A DNA stretch of 64,000 bases from Streptomyces fructofermentans (GTDB taxonomy: Bacteria; Actinomycetota; Actinomycetes; Streptomycetales; Streptomycetaceae), in NCBI RefSeq assembly GCF_014651055.1, contig NZ_BMWD01000004.1:92001-156000 (forward strand), read 5' to 3'. How positions within the stretch are numbered: position 1 is the stretch's first letter; each line of letters opens with the position of its first letter. The notes under the pieces are model-generated. The model made no database searches. It was not told where the DNA came from and worked only from the letters and a program-made list of their open reading frames with translations. Below, in pieces: positions 20,491-29,404 of the stretch. A program made the translations under genes and the position numbers.

Positions 20491-21056
20491 GCGTCCAGGC
20501 GCAGGTTCCAGCGCCCGCCCCGGCCCGTGAGCGTCACCGCGGACAGCGGGCGCACGTCGAGGTTCCAGTACGTCGCCGGAGGCGCCTTGAGGGCGTACAC
20601 GACGGCGGCGCGCACGACCGCCGGTTCGGCCACCGCCACGATGCGCACACCGTCGTCGGCGGGCCGGGTGTCGAGCCAGCCGCCCACCCGCTGCACGAAC
20701 GCCAGGAGGGACTCGCCCCCGTGGGCGGCGGAGTACGGATCGGCCAGCCAGCCGTCGACCGCCTCCGGTTCGCGGGCCATCGCCTCGCCCAGCGTCAGCC
20801 CCCGCCACCGGCCCATGTCGCAGTCCCGCAGCGCGAGCTGCACCAGCGGCGCGAGGCCCAGAGCGTCCCCGGTGGCCCGGCTGCGCGGCGTGGGCGAGCA
20901 GTACCGCAGTTCGGCCGCGGCCAGGGGCATCAGCCCGTGCGCGGCGCGCTGCACCTCGTCCCAGCCCGCCTGATCCAGCGGCCGGTCGTCGTCGAAACGC
21001 TCGGCGAGCAGCGAGGAACTACGGGCTGCGGCGACCAGCGTGACCCGAACATGCAT
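20472..21056 (-). CDS. histidine-phosphatase-fold protein lacking catalytic histidines
   Basis: A 194-residue protein whose overall pattern follows the phosphoglycerate-mutase/histidine-phosphatase superfamily: a beta strand then loop (VTLVAAARSSSL), DDDRPLDQAGWDEVQRA, LRYCSPTPRSRATGDALGL, CDMGRWRGLTLGEA, and a final strand (VRIVAVAEPAVVRAAVVYAL). The RHG motif is replaced by AAR and the second catalytic His (normally in a VxHGG/VRA segment) by Glu. It is therefore probably not a phosphohistidine enzyme; a binding or regulatory role is possible. Similar degenerate proteins occur near cobalt/cobalamin genes in actinobacteria, though none is adjacent here. Confidence 0.75.
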   Translation of the reverse strand: MHVRVTLVAAARSSSLLAERFDDDRPLDQAGWDEVQRAAHGLMPLAAAELRYCSPTPRSRATGDALGLAPLVQLALRDCDMGRWRGLTLGEAMAREPEAVDGWLADPYSAAHGGESLLAFVQRVGGWLDTRPADDGVRIVAVAEPAVVRAAVVYALKAPPATYWNLDVRPLSAVTLTGRGGRWNLRLDAQPVRV

Positions 21057-21471
21057 GCGGCGATGGTGAGGTCAGGACCCCCGCAGGTCAAGAGGTGACT
21101 GGCGGCGCTCACGGAATACTCACGCGTCACGTACCGCCGGCGGCCCGGCGTCCGGCGCCCCGCGACCACCCCGGACGTCCGGTACGTCCCCTTCGGGGGC
21201 GTAGGCCGGACCGGCCCGGGCGGGCGGGTGCGCGGGGCCGCTTCCGGTGCCGCGTTCGGGGCGGAGGGCGCCCGCCCGGGGCGGCGGGCCCCCCGCACGG
21301 GACGGGCCGCCGGGCGGCGGGGTGCGGGCGCCCTCGATCGCGTAGCCGCCCCACGGCGGGCCCGGCGGCCGGTCGCGGGCCGCGCGCCCACCGGCCCGCC
21401 CTGCCCGCGCCCACCGGCCCGCCCTCCCCGCCGCTGCCGGCGGGCGGGGGCGCGCCGGCGGTCCGGGGTCC
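21057..21471. other. gene-free interval downstream of the MocR gene
   Basis: About 415 very GC-rich bases between two leftward genes with no credible frame. It includes a stem-loop at 21177-21211 and presumably the promoter of the histidine-phosphatase-fold gene near 21060-21120; no clear -10/-35 was seen. Confidence 0.5.
21177..21211 (-). terminator. stem-loop, possible terminator
   Basis: GTCCGG-TACG-CCCC pairs with GGGG-CGTA-CCGGAC around a TTC loop, with single-base bulges. It lies about 260 bases beyond the MocR stop and upstream of the next leftward gene, consistent with a U-less terminator. Confidence 0.5.
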
Positions 21472-22920
21472 TCACGCCGCAGCCGCGTCGCCCGCCTCCT
21501 CGCAGGCCGCCACGAGACGGCGTACGCCCTCGGTGATCTCGGCCGTCCCGGCGACCGTCGCGAAGCTCAGCCGCAGATGGGCGGCCGGGGGCTCGGCGCT
21601 GAAGTAGGGGCGGCCCGGGGTGACGGCCACCCCGGCGCGCAGCGCAGCCGCGACCAGCGGCTCCTCCTGGGCGCCGTCGGGCAGCCTCACCCACAGGTGG
21701 TAGCCGCCGGACGGGACGTGCGGCAGGGCGAGCCCGGGCAGCCGCAGCCGCAGGGCGGCGGTCATGGTGTCGCGGCGCTCGCGCAGCGCCGCCGAGACGG
21801 CGCGCAGGTGCCGCGGCCACGCCGGGGAGCCGACGAGTTCGAGGGCCGCCTCCTGGAGCGGGCGGGGCACGAAGAAGGTGTCGACGATCTGGATGGCCCG
21901 CAGCCTCTCCAGGACGGGCCCGCGGGCCGCCAGCGCCCCCACCCGGAAGCTCGGCGAGGTCGCCTTGGTGAGGGAGCCGACGTGCACCACGACCCCGTCG
22001 GGGTCCTCCGCGGCCAGCGGACGCGGCAGCGGTCCCGCGTCCTCGTGCACGAGCCGGCGCACGAAGTCGTCCTCGACGACGAACGCGCCCGCCGCGCGCG
22101 CGATCCGCAGCACCTCGCCCCGCCGGGCCGGTGCGAGGACCGCCCCGGTCGGGTTCTGGAACAGCGGCTGGCACACGAACACACGGGCGCCGGTCGCCCT
22201 GAAGGCGTCGGCGAGCAGTTCCGGCTTCACCCCGTCCCGGTCCACGGGCACCGGTACGGGCCGCAGTCCGGCCGCCCTGGCGATGGCCAGCATCCCCGGG
22301 TAGGTGGGCGACTCGACGAGGACGGGGGCGCCGGGCGGGGCGAGGGCGCGCAGGGCGGTGGTGAGCGCGGACTGGCCGCCCGCGGTGATGAGCACCTCCG
22401 CGGCGGTGATGGCACCCCCGATGCCCCGCGCGAACCATTCCCGCAGCTCCGGCAGCCCGTCCACCGGCGGACGAGCCCAGGCGCCGGGACGCCGGCCGGC
22501 CCGGGAGAGCGCGGAGGCCATCGCCCGCTCGGGCTGCAGGGAGGCGTGCAGGTAGCCGCCGTTGAACTCGATCACGCCCGGCGGCGGGGCGGCGAGCGAG
22601 ACCAGCACCCCCGAAGCGTCCACGGTGCGCGGTACCGGTTCGGCGGCGGCGTCGGCGCTGAGCGTCACCTCCTGCCAGGAGGTGTCCCCGGCCGCCGGTC
22701 CGGCCTCGCGCGGCTCGGCCCGGAACGCGCCCGCTCCGGGCCGGGTGACCACCAGGCCCTCGGCGGCGAGCTGGGCCAGCGCCCTGGACACGGTCACGGG
22801 GCTCACCCGGAACCTCTCGACCAGCGCCCGGCTCGACGGCAGCTTTCCACCCGGAGAGTAGCGGTTCAGCTCGCTCCGCAAGCGATCCGCCAGTTCACCG
22901 ACACTGCTACGCTCATGCAT
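21472..22920 (-). CDS. MocR-type regulator (GntR HTH fused to aminotransferase domain)
   Basis: A 482-residue chimera. Residues ~1-75 are a GntR winged helix (LPSSRALVERFRVSPVTVSR, ALAQLAAEGLVV). From ~110 a fold type I aminotransferase domain follows, with ITAGGQSALTTALRAL, CQPLFQNPTGAV, VVEDDFVRRL and the PLP lysine in HVGSLTKATSPSFRVGAL. Such proteins sense PLP or an amino compound and usually control an adjacent transporter or metabolic gene. It is divergent from an EamA transporter, the two ATG codons overlapping by two bases, so it very likely controls that transporter. Confidence 0.92.
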   Translation of the reverse strand: MHERSSVGELADRLRSELNRYSPGGKLPSSRALVERFRVSPVTVSRALAQLAAEGLVVTRPGAGAFRAEPREAGPAAGDTSWQEVTLSADAAAEPVPRTVDASGVLVSLAAPPPGVIEFNGGYLHASLQPERAMASALSRAGRRPGAWARPPVDGLPELREWFARGIGGAITAAEVLITAGGQSALTTALRALAPPGAPVLVESPTYPGMLAIARAAGLRPVPVPVDRDGVKPELLADAFRATGARVFVCQPLFQNPTGAVLAPARRGEVLRIARAAGAFVVEDDFVRRLVHEDAGPLPRPLAAEDPDGVVVHVGSLTKATSPSFRVGALAARGPVLERLRAIQIVDTFFVPRPLQEAALELVGSPAWPRHLRAVSAALRERRDTMTAALRLRLPGLALPHVPSGGYHLWVRLPDGAQEEPLVAAALRAGVAVTPGRPYFSAEPPAAHLRLSFATVAGTAEITEGVRRLVAACEEAGDAAAA

Positions 22921-23974
22921 GACAGCACAGGATAGCGCTACCGCACAGAACCCGATAGCGGTCCGCGCCTCCGCCGGCGCGGACGGCGCGACCGCCGCCG
23001 GCACGGGCCGCGAGGCGGGCACGCGGGCCGCCCGCGACGGCCGCGCGAGCGCCGGAGGGCGATCCACCCCCGACCCGGGCGCGGTCGCCACCGGCGGGCC
23101 CGGTACCACGTCGCCCAGTCCCCGTACGGGCACCCTCATGGCCGGGCTGGGCGTCACCGCCTTCTCCCTCACCTTCCCCGCCACCGCCTGGGGTCTGGAG
23201 GGGTTCGGGCCCTGGTCGCTGGTGGCCGTGCGCAGCGTCCTCGCGGCCGTCGTCGCGGGCGGCTGCCTCCTGGCGCTGCGCGTACCCCTGCCCGTGCGCC
23301 CGCACCGGCCCGGCCTCGCCGTCGTGGCCGCCGGTGTCGTCCTCGGCTTCCCGATGCTCACGACCCTCGCGCTGGAGACGTCGACGACCGCGCACGCCGC
23401 CGTCGTCGTCGGACTGCTCCCCCTCACCACGGCCCTGTTCTCGGCCCTGCGCGTCGGCACCCGGCCCTCACGCACCTTCTGGGCGGCGGCGCTCGCGGGC
23501 GCCGCCGTGGTCATCGCGTTCACCGTGCAGCAGAGCGGGGGCGCCCTGACGAGCGCCGACGCCTACCTGTTCGGGGCCCTGCTGGTGTGCGCCGCGGGCT
23601 ACACCGAGGGCGGTCGGCTGGCCGGCGCGATGCCCGGCTGGCAGGTGATCGCCTGGGCGCTCGTCCTGTGCCTGCCCCTCACGGTTCCGGTGGCCGCGGT
23701 CGCGCTCACGTACGAACCCGTGCGGCTGACCGCGCACAGCGTGACGGGACTGCTGTGGGTGGCGGTCGGCTCGCAGTTCGCCGGCCTGGTGGTCTGGTAC
23801 CGGGGGATGGCCGCGATCGGCATCCCCAGGGCCAGCCAGTTGCAGTTGGCGCAGCCACTGCTGACACTGGTGTGGTCGGTGCTGCTCCTGGGCGAGCACC
23901 TCACCGCGGCCGCGCCCCTGACGGCCGCCGCCGTGCTCGTCTGCATCGCCGTCACCCAGCGGTCCCGGGGCTGA
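22919..23974 (+). CDS. EamA/DMT-family transporter
   Basis: A 351-residue inner-membrane carrier with about ten helices (for example LMAGLGVTAFSLTFPATAWG, WSLVAVRSVLAAVVAGGCLL), a repeated EamA architecture and the C-terminal LVWSVLLLGEHL typical of the family. It probably exports an amino acid or metabolite. The ATG at 22919 gives a 70-residue Ala/Gly-rich hydrophilic head; the membrane part begins near residue 73, where an ATG at 23138 lacks a ribosome site. With the 22919 start there is no room for a leader, so a leaderless mRNA is implied. The true start is uncertain. Confidence 0.82.
   Translation: MTAQDSATAQNPIAVRASAGADGATAAGTGREAGTRAARDGRASAGGRSTPDPGAVATGGPGTTSPSPRTGTLMAGLGVTAFSLTFPATAWGLEGFGPWSLVAVRSVLAAVVAGGCLLALRVPLPVRPHRPGLAVVAAGVVLGFPMLTTLALETSTTAHAAVVVGLLPLTTALFSALRVGTRPSRTFWAAALAGAAVVIAFTVQQSGGALTSADAYLFGALLVCAAGYTEGGRLAGAMPGWQVIAWALVLCLPLTVPVAAVALTYEPVRLTAHSVTGLLWVAVGSQFAGLVVWYRGMAAIGIPRASQLQLAQPLLTLVWSVLLLGEHLTAAAPLTAAAVLVCIAVTQRSRG
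22931..22962. promoter_or_regulatory. direct repeats next to the MocR/EamA divergent starts
   Basis: GATAGCG occurs at 22931-22937 (within the palindrome TAGCGCTA) and again at 22954-22960. On the minus strand TATCCT lies eight bases before the MocR ATG and could be its -10. MocR regulators are known to bind pairs of direct repeats, so this is a candidate operator lying inside the 5' end of the transporter gene. Confidence 0.4.
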
Positions 23975-24068
23975 GCGGCGCGCACGCGCCGGTGCCCCAC
24001 GGCGCCGGCGCCGTACACATCGGCCGCCACGGGCCGCCACTCCCGCGCGAGACGAGGAGGCCCCGCAG

Positions 24069-24263
24069 ATGCAAGCAACCGAAGGCGATCACCTGCTGGT
24101 GCACGGCAGGGTCGTCGGCCGGCAGGACCGGGTCGCGGAAGTCGTCGAAGTTCTCGGGCAGAAGGGCAATCCTCCCTTCCGTGTCCGCTTCGAGGACGGC
24201 CACGAGGCCCTGGTCTCCCCCGGCCCCGACTCCGTGGTCCAGCACCGGGACACCGCCCGCTGA
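24069..24263 (+). CDS. DUF1918-domain protein
   Basis: A 64-residue protein consisting of one DUF1918 domain (EGDHLLVHGRVVGRQDR, then PPFRVRFEDGHEALVSPGPD). The fold is a small SH3-like beta barrel, common in actinobacteria, with unknown function. GAGGAGG precedes the ATG by ten bases. It follows the transporter by 94 bases and may be on the same transcript. Confidence 0.88.
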   Translation: MQATEGDHLLVHGRVVGRQDRVAEVVEVLGQKGNPPFRVRFEDGHEALVSPGPDSVVQHRDTAR

Positions 24264-24291
24264 TCCGCGCACGGCGCGGGCGCGGGCCCGG

Positions 24292-25572
24292 TCAGCGCGA
24301 GGGCGCCGCCGGCTGCCGGTAGTGGTCGGCGACGACCCTCGCCATCGCGCCCGCACGGTCGGCCGCGACCTCCTTGGCCGAGAAGAACACGTGCCCGCGC
24401 ACCTCCGGATGGTCCCGCGCGAGGGTGAGGTGCCGGGAGAGTTCGGCGGGGTCCTGCCAGGCGGCGGGCTGCGCCGGGTCACCGGCCTTGTACAGGGCCT
24501 CGCCCACGTAGAGCTTCGTACCGCTGCCGCGTACGGCCTCCGCCCACCACGGGACGAGCTTCGCGTAGTCGGCGGCGGGGAGGCCGATGTTCCAGTAGAG
24601 CTGCGGGACGACGTAGTCGATCCAGTTCTCCCGGGCCCACTTGCGCGTGTCGGCGTACAGGTCGTCGTACGTCTGCACACCGGCCCGGGTGTCCGAGCCC
24701 AGCGGGTCGGTCGCCGCGTTGCGCCAGACCCCGAAGGGGCTGATCCCGAACTCCGTGCCCGGCCTGATCTGCCGGATGCGGGCGGCCGTCTCGCGCACCA
24801 GCCGGTCGATGTTGTCCCGCCGCCAGGCCGCCCGGCCCGGGAAGGCGCCGCCGTACGCCTCGTACGCGGCGTCGTCGTCGAAGACCTGGCCCGCGACGGG
24901 GTACGGGTAGAAGTAGTCGTCCCAGTGCACGGCGTCCACGGCGTACGAACGCACCGCGTCGAGCATCGCGTCCTGGACGAACGCGCGGACCTCGGGCAGC
25001 CCGGGGTCGTAGTAGAGCCTGCCGCCGTACGGGACCACCCACCCGGGGTTCCGGCGGGCGGGATGGGAGGCCACCAGCCGCGTCGGATCGGTGTGGTTGG
25101 CGACACGGTAGGGGTTGAACCAGGCGTGCAGTTCGAGGCCCCTGGCGTGCGCCTCCTCGACCGCGGTGCCGAGCGGGTCCCAACCGGGCGCCCTGCCCTG
25201 GACACCGGTGAGGCACTGCGCCCAGGGCTCGTACGGCGAGGGCCACAGGGCGTCCGCCGTCGGGCGCACCTGGAGGACCACCGTGTTCAGCCGGCGCTCC
25301 ACCGCACGGTCCAGGTGGGCCAGGAGTTCCGCGCGCTGCGCGCTCGCGCTCAGGCCCGGCCGGGAGGGCCAGTCGCGGTTGGCGACGGTCGCCAGCCACA
25401 TGCCGCGCATCGTGCCCGTGGCGGCGCGGCGCCCCGGCGCCCCGGACCCGCCGGTCCCGCCGGAATCCCCGCCGCCGGCCCTCTCGACCGCCGCGGCCAG
25501 GCCCGCCGTAGCCAGCCCGGACAGCCCGACCGCCGCAGCCGCGGCGAAACCCCTGCGTGACATCCGCCCCAT
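24292..25572 (-). CDS. Tat-exported family 10 glycosylhydrolase-like protein (GHL10/DUF187)
   Basis: A 426-residue protein with a twin-arginine leader (MSRRGFAAAAAVGLSGLATAGLAA split over residues ~4-28) and a TIM-barrel glycosidase-like domain: MRGMWLATVANRDWPSRPG, VVLQVRPTADALWPS, HAWFNPYR, VDAVHWDDYFYPYP and EFGISPFGVWRN. The adjacent acidic residues in HWDDYF fit the catalytic region of this clan. It probably acts on an extracellular or wall glycan. GGAGAG precedes the ATG at 25572. It converges on the DUF1918 gene. Confidence 0.85.
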   Translation of the reverse strand: MGRMSRRGFAAAAAVGLSGLATAGLAAAVERAGGGDSGGTGGSGAPGRRAATGTMRGMWLATVANRDWPSRPGLSASAQRAELLAHLDRAVERRLNTVVLQVRPTADALWPSPYEPWAQCLTGVQGRAPGWDPLGTAVEEAHARGLELHAWFNPYRVANHTDPTRLVASHPARRNPGWVVPYGGRLYYDPGLPEVRAFVQDAMLDAVRSYAVDAVHWDDYFYPYPVAGQVFDDDAAYEAYGGAFPGRAAWRRDNIDRLVRETAARIRQIRPGTEFGISPFGVWRNAATDPLGSDTRAGVQTYDDLYADTRKWARENWIDYVVPQLYWNIGLPAADYAKLVPWWAEAVRGSGTKLYVGEALYKAGDPAQPAAWQDPAELSRHLTLARDHPEVRGHVFFSAKEVAADRAGAMARVVADHYRQPAAPSR

Positions 25573-25746
25573 GCGGCACTCTCCGAACGCTGTGGGTCCG
25601 CCTGGTCACGGACCGTTCGTCCCGGACAGCATGCCCGACCCGGCCGGTCGTTCGCGCGAACCTCCGGAGTAACGTGCGTGGCGGCGGCGGGCACGTTACA
25701 ACGGAGACCTGCCGAGCCAGTGATCAGCGAGAGCGAAAGGGACGAT

Positions 25747-26619
25747 GTGACCGACACCTGGGGCGACATCGCACGCGTGGGAGTGGTGGGCTGCGGCCAG
25801 ATGGGGGCAGGCATCGCCGAGGTCTGCGCCCGCGCCGGCCTGGATGTGAAGGTCGCCGAGACCACCGGCGAGGCGCTGGAGTTCGGCCGGACCCGGCTCT
25901 TCAACTCGCTCTCGAAGGCGGCCGAGCGCGGCAAGATCTCCGAGGAGGAGCGGGACGCCACGCAGGCGCGGCTCTCCTTCACCACCGACCTCGGCGAGTT
26001 CGCCGACCGCGACCTCGTGATCGAGGCCGTGGTCGAGAACGAGCAGGTCAAGACCGAGATCTTCCAGGTCCTGGACCAGGTCGTGACGCGGCGGGACGCG
26101 ATCCTCGCCTCCAACACCTCCTCGATCCCGCTGGTGAAGCTCGCCGTCGCCACGTCGCGCCCCGACCAGGTCATCGGCGTCCACTTCTTCAACCCGGCCC
26201 CGGTGCAGAAGCTCGTCGAGCTGATCCCGGCCCTCACCACCTCCGAGGGCACGATCAGCCGGGCCCAGGCGCTCGTCGAGAAGATCCTCGGCAAGCACGC
26301 GATCCGCGCCCAGGACCGCTCGGGCTTCGTGGTCAACGCCCTGCTGATCCCGTACCTGCTCTCCGCGATCCGGATGTTCGAGTCCGGCATGGCGAGCCGC
26401 GAGGACATCGACAACGGCATGGAGCTGGGCTGCGCCCACCCGATGGGCCCGCTGAAGCTGTCGGACCTCATCGGCCTCGACACCGTGGCCTCGGTCGCGT
26501 ACTCGATGTACGAGGAGTACAAGGAGCCGCTCTACGCCGCGCCCCCGCTGCTCCAGCGCATGGTCGACGCGGGCCGCCTCGGCCGGAAGTCCGGCTCGGG
26601 CTTCTACACGTACGACTGA
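25747..26619 (+). CDS. 3-hydroxybutyryl-CoA dehydrogenase
   Basis: A 290-residue NAD(P)-dependent enzyme interconverting acetoacetyl-CoA and 3-hydroxybutyryl-CoA. The Rossmann motif VGVVGCGQMGAGIAE is at the N terminus, followed by ASNTSSIP and the catalytic-His segment GVHFFNPAPVQKLVEL. The C-terminal dimerisation domain has GFVVNALLIPYL. GTG at 25747 is chosen because GAAAGG lies seven bases upstream and homology starts soon after. A strong terminator follows at 26717. It probably serves butyrate/ethylmalonyl-CoA metabolism. Confidence 0.93.
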   Translation: MTDTWGDIARVGVVGCGQMGAGIAEVCARAGLDVKVAETTGEALEFGRTRLFNSLSKAAERGKISEEERDATQARLSFTTDLGEFADRDLVIEAVVENEQVKTEIFQVLDQVVTRRDAILASNTSSIPLVKLAVATSRPDQVIGVHFFNPAPVQKLVELIPALTTSEGTISRAQALVEKILGKHAIRAQDRSGFVVNALLIPYLLSAIRMFESGMASREDIDNGMELGCAHPMGPLKLSDLIGLDTVASVAYSMYEEYKEPLYAAPPLLQRMVDAGRLGRKSGSGFYTYD

Positions 26620-26716
26620 CCCCGGCGGCCCGGACGGGCGGCGGACGCCCGCCCTCCGGCACCGCGCGCGCCTGCCGCCCTCCCCGGGACGGCCACGGAC
26701 GGCGCGCCTTCTGCGA

Positions 26717-26754
26717 CCGCGGGCCCGGCACTCCTCGGAGTGCCGGGCCCGCGG
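26717..26754 (+). terminator. strong hairpin terminator
   Basis: Two perfectly complementary 18-base arms (beginning CCGCGGGCCCGG) are separated only by TC. It lies about 100 bases beyond the 3-hydroxybutyryl-CoA dehydrogenase stop. There is no U tract, as usual in Streptomyces. Confidence 0.85.
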
Positions 26755-26880
26755 CATTCACACACCGTGTGCGCACCGGGCCCGCATATGCCCCGCGCAC
26801 ACTCTCCCGCCCCGTCCACCAGGCGAGTTGACTTTCCGTGCGCAGGTGGGGATGTGACGACTACGGAAAGGAGCGGACAC

Positions 26881-27138
26881 GTGACCGCCGACCCGGAGCA
26901 TCCCGTGGTCCATGGAGAAGTCGCAGAGTTGCGCCGTCGCCTCGACGTGGCGCACGCCCGTGTCGAGGGCGGGCTGGCCCTGCTCAGTCATCGCGCCGAG
27001 CAGACCGCCAAGGAGCTGGACGACCTGAGCGCACGGGTCGTCGCGCTGGAGCACACCCGCTGGCCGCTGCGGGCGGTCGCGGTCGTCACGGCCGTGGGCG
27101 CGTTCGCCGTGGCGGTCTGGCAGGCGCTGGGCCACTAG
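26881..27138 (+). CDS. small coiled-coil membrane protein
   Basis: An 85-residue protein of unknown function. Residues ~12-60 are a heptad-like amphipathic helix (VAELRRRLDVAHARVEGGLA and on to AKELDDLSARVVALE). A C-terminal membrane helix follows (RAVAVVTAVGAFAVAVWQAL). It should be anchored by its tail with the coiled coil in the cytoplasm. The GTG at 26881 has AAAGGAG nine bases upstream. It stands alone between two terminator-like regions. Confidence 0.72.
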   Translation: MTADPEHPVVHGEVAELRRRLDVAHARVEGGLALLSHRAEQTAKELDDLSARVVALEHTRWPLRAVAVVTAVGAFAVAVWQALGH

Positions 27139-27322
27139 GGGTGCCGTTCGGATCGGCCGGCGAGGACCGTTCGGGCACGGCCCGAGGGGCGGGGCCCCGA
27201 GTGGACCGGCCCGAGCAGGTCCGGCGCGAACCGGTCCGGACGAGACGCCCCGGGCCGTGTCCGGCGGTTCCCGCCGCTCGGGAAGTGTCCGGCACGGTCA
27301 CGGTCCAGGACGCCGCGGGGGA

Positions 27323-27868
27323 TCAGGGCAGGGTGTCCTGACCGAGCCTCAGGTGGTGCAGGAGGAGCAGCGCGGCCGCCATGTTGGCGGCCGGTACCTC
27401 GCCGCGGGCGACCATGTCGGGGACGAGCTTGAGGGGGACCCACTCCCGGCGGTCCGACTCGAAGTCGTCCACGGGGTGCCCGATGTGGACGCCCTCGTCG
27501 GCCCAGTAGATGTGGTGCCGGGCGTCGGTGAGCCCGTTGGAGGGCTCGACGCTCATCAGGTGACGCAGGGGTCCCGGCCGCCAGCCGGTCTCCTCCTCCA
27601 GTTCGCGGGCCGCCGCGGCGGCGATGTCCTCGCCGTCCTCGACGACGCCGGCGGCGAGTTCCCAGCCCCAGCTGTCGGTGATGAAGCGGTGGCGCCACAG
27701 GAGCAGCACCTCGTTCGCCTCGTTCACCACGGTGGCCACGGCGACGGGCCGCAGCCGTATCAGGAAGTGATCGAGGTGCCGACCGTCGGGCAACGCGACA
27801 TCCGCCAGATTGACGCTGAACCAGCGGTTTTCATACACAGTTTGTTCGTTCTCTTTCGTCCACTGCAC
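27323..27868 (-). CDS. NUDIX hydrolase (ADP-ribose pyrophosphatase-like)
   Basis: A 181-residue protein with a complete Nudix box, GVVEDGEDIAAAAARELEEE followed by TGW, which coordinates metal for hydrolysis of a nucleoside diphosphate linked to another moiety. The N-terminal VYENRWFSVNLADVALPDG and VEPSNGLTDARHHIYWA fit the ADP-sugar branch. GTG at 27868 is chosen because GGAAGG lies about ten bases upstream. It is leftward; the next gene upstream (29404-28064) is the TPR regulator, so the two could share a transcript. Confidence 0.87.
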   Translation of the reverse strand: MQWTKENEQTVYENRWFSVNLADVALPDGRHLDHFLIRLRPVAVATVVNEANEVLLLWRHRFITDSWGWELAAGVVEDGEDIAAAAARELEEETGWRPGPLRHLMSVEPSNGLTDARHHIYWADEGVHIGHPVDDFESDRREWVPLKLVPDMVARGEVPAANMAAALLLLHHLRLGQDTLP

Positions 27869-28063
27869 GGTTCTGCCACCTTCCGCCGAGTAGATGGCAA
27901 TATGGCAGCCGGAGCCTCCGCACAGCAGGCTCGCCGATGACACCTCTCGGCGCACGGGTGGACCTGTCCTCGCCCCTCGCGGAGTCACGGGACCCGGGGG
28001 CGGCGGCGCGTCCGCGCCGAGTGCGCCCCCCGTCCCCTCCCCGGGTTCCCCTGCGGGCTGTTC

Positions 28064-29404
28064 CTAGAGCGGTACGCGCAACGCCCCGTCGATGAGCTCG
28101 GCGGCCTCGGACGTCCCCGAGCAACCACTGGCTACGAGGTGTTCGCGCACCGCGCGGAGTCTGTCGCGCAGCCGCTGGGACTCCATTCCCCGCGCACGCT
28201 CCGCCATTTCGACCGCGGTGACCACCGCCCGGTCGGCGTTCCCCTGGCGCAACTCGATCTGGCTGAGCATGGCCAGCCGGTGCACCCTGCCCCGGTCGTG
28301 CGCCGGATTGTCCACGGCGGCGGCGGCGTGCTCCCGCGCGGCCGTGAGGTCGCCGAGGCTCAGCAATGCCTCCGCCACCTGCACATTGACCAGGCCCGGC
28401 TGGACATAGCCGGTCTCATCCGGCTCGTACCCGCGCCGGATGCGGTCGGCGGCCTGCTCGGCACGCCGGATGCAGGACAGCGCGCTGCTGCCGTCACCGA
28501 GGTGCGCGTACGCCTTGGCCTGCATCGCGTAGAGGTCCGACGCGAGCGCCGGGGTGATGTGCCGTCCCGCGGCGCGCAGGGCCGCCTCGGCGAAGGCGAC
28601 GGCCTGCCGGTGCTCGCGCATGAACAGCGCCTGGTTCACGAGGAGGGCGATGACGTACGCGCCGAGACCCCGGTCCCCGCTGGCCTTCGCGAGGCGCAGT
28701 GCCTGGTGGAAGTAGCGCTGGGCGAGGCCGTGCGCGTCGGAGTCGTACGCGCAGATGCCGGCGATGGCCACCAGTCCGCCGGTGGCGCGGTGGAGTTGGC
28801 GCCCGGTGTCGTCGGGGTAGCTGCCCCGCAGGAGGGGGGCGGTCTCGGCGTTGAGGAAGCCGACGATGCGCGTGCGGGTCGCGACGCCGCCGGCCTTGCG
28901 GTACATCTGCTCGTAGTGGGCGCGGGCCGCGCGCAGCATGTCGATGTCGGCCATGCTCACCCGGTGCCGTCCGCCGCGCGAGACGTCCACGTCCTCCGGG
29001 GGGTTCTCCCACTCCCACACCGGCATCACGGCCGGGGTGCCCGTGACGGCCGGGGCGCCGAGGATGTGCGGGCGCTGCTGCTCGTCGGAGCGCCACAGGG
29101 CCGTGGCCCGCTCGACGAAGCCGGACAGTGTCGTGCCGTGCGGGGCGGCCGGTTCGCCGGGGACCCCGAGGCCGATGTCGTCCAGTGTGACGGGCCGTTG
29201 GAGCCGGGCGGCGAGCACCTCGCAGATGAGGTCCGGCACTTGGCCGCGCGGCCGCTGGCCCTTCAGCCACCGCGCCACCGCGGTGTGTTCGTAACGAAGC
29301 GTCAGATTCCTTGCGCGCCCCGCCTGGTTGACGTGGGCGGCCAGACCCGCGTGCGAGATCCCGGCCTCGTCGAGAACGGCGTCGAGCAGTGTGTTGGGCT
29401 GCAT
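28064..29404 (-). CDS. TPR-containing transcriptional regulator
   Basis: A 446-residue protein. The N terminus is a helix-turn-helix-like region (ISHAGLAAHVNQAG through HTAVARWLKGQRPRGQVPDL). From about residue 150 the protein is helical repeats of TPR type (AKAYAHLGDGSSALSCIRRA, AEALLSLGDLTAAREHAAAA). The architecture is shared by Streptomyces developmental regulators such as NsdA and related HTH-TPR proteins, but I cannot say it is an orthologue. It lies upstream of the NUDIX gene, and a palindrome sits 46-62 bases before its start. A role in development or secondary metabolism is inference. Confidence 0.78.
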   Translation of the reverse strand: MQPNTLLDAVLDEAGISHAGLAAHVNQAGRARNLTLRYEHTAVARWLKGQRPRGQVPDLICEVLAARLQRPVTLDDIGLGVPGEPAAPHGTTLSGFVERATALWRSDEQQRPHILGAPAVTGTPAVMPVWEWENPPEDVDVSRGGRHRVSMADIDMLRAARAHYEQMYRKAGGVATRTRIVGFLNAETAPLLRGSYPDDTGRQLHRATGGLVAIAGICAYDSDAHGLAQRYFHQALRLAKASGDRGLGAYVIALLVNQALFMREHRQAVAFAEAALRAAGRHITPALASDLYAMQAKAYAHLGDGSSALSCIRRAEQAADRIRRGYEPDETGYVQPGLVNVQVAEALLSLGDLTAAREHAAAAVDNPAHDRGRVHRLAMLSQIELRQGNADRAVVTAVEMAERARGMESQRLRDRLRAVREHLVASGCSGTSEAAELIDGALRVPL

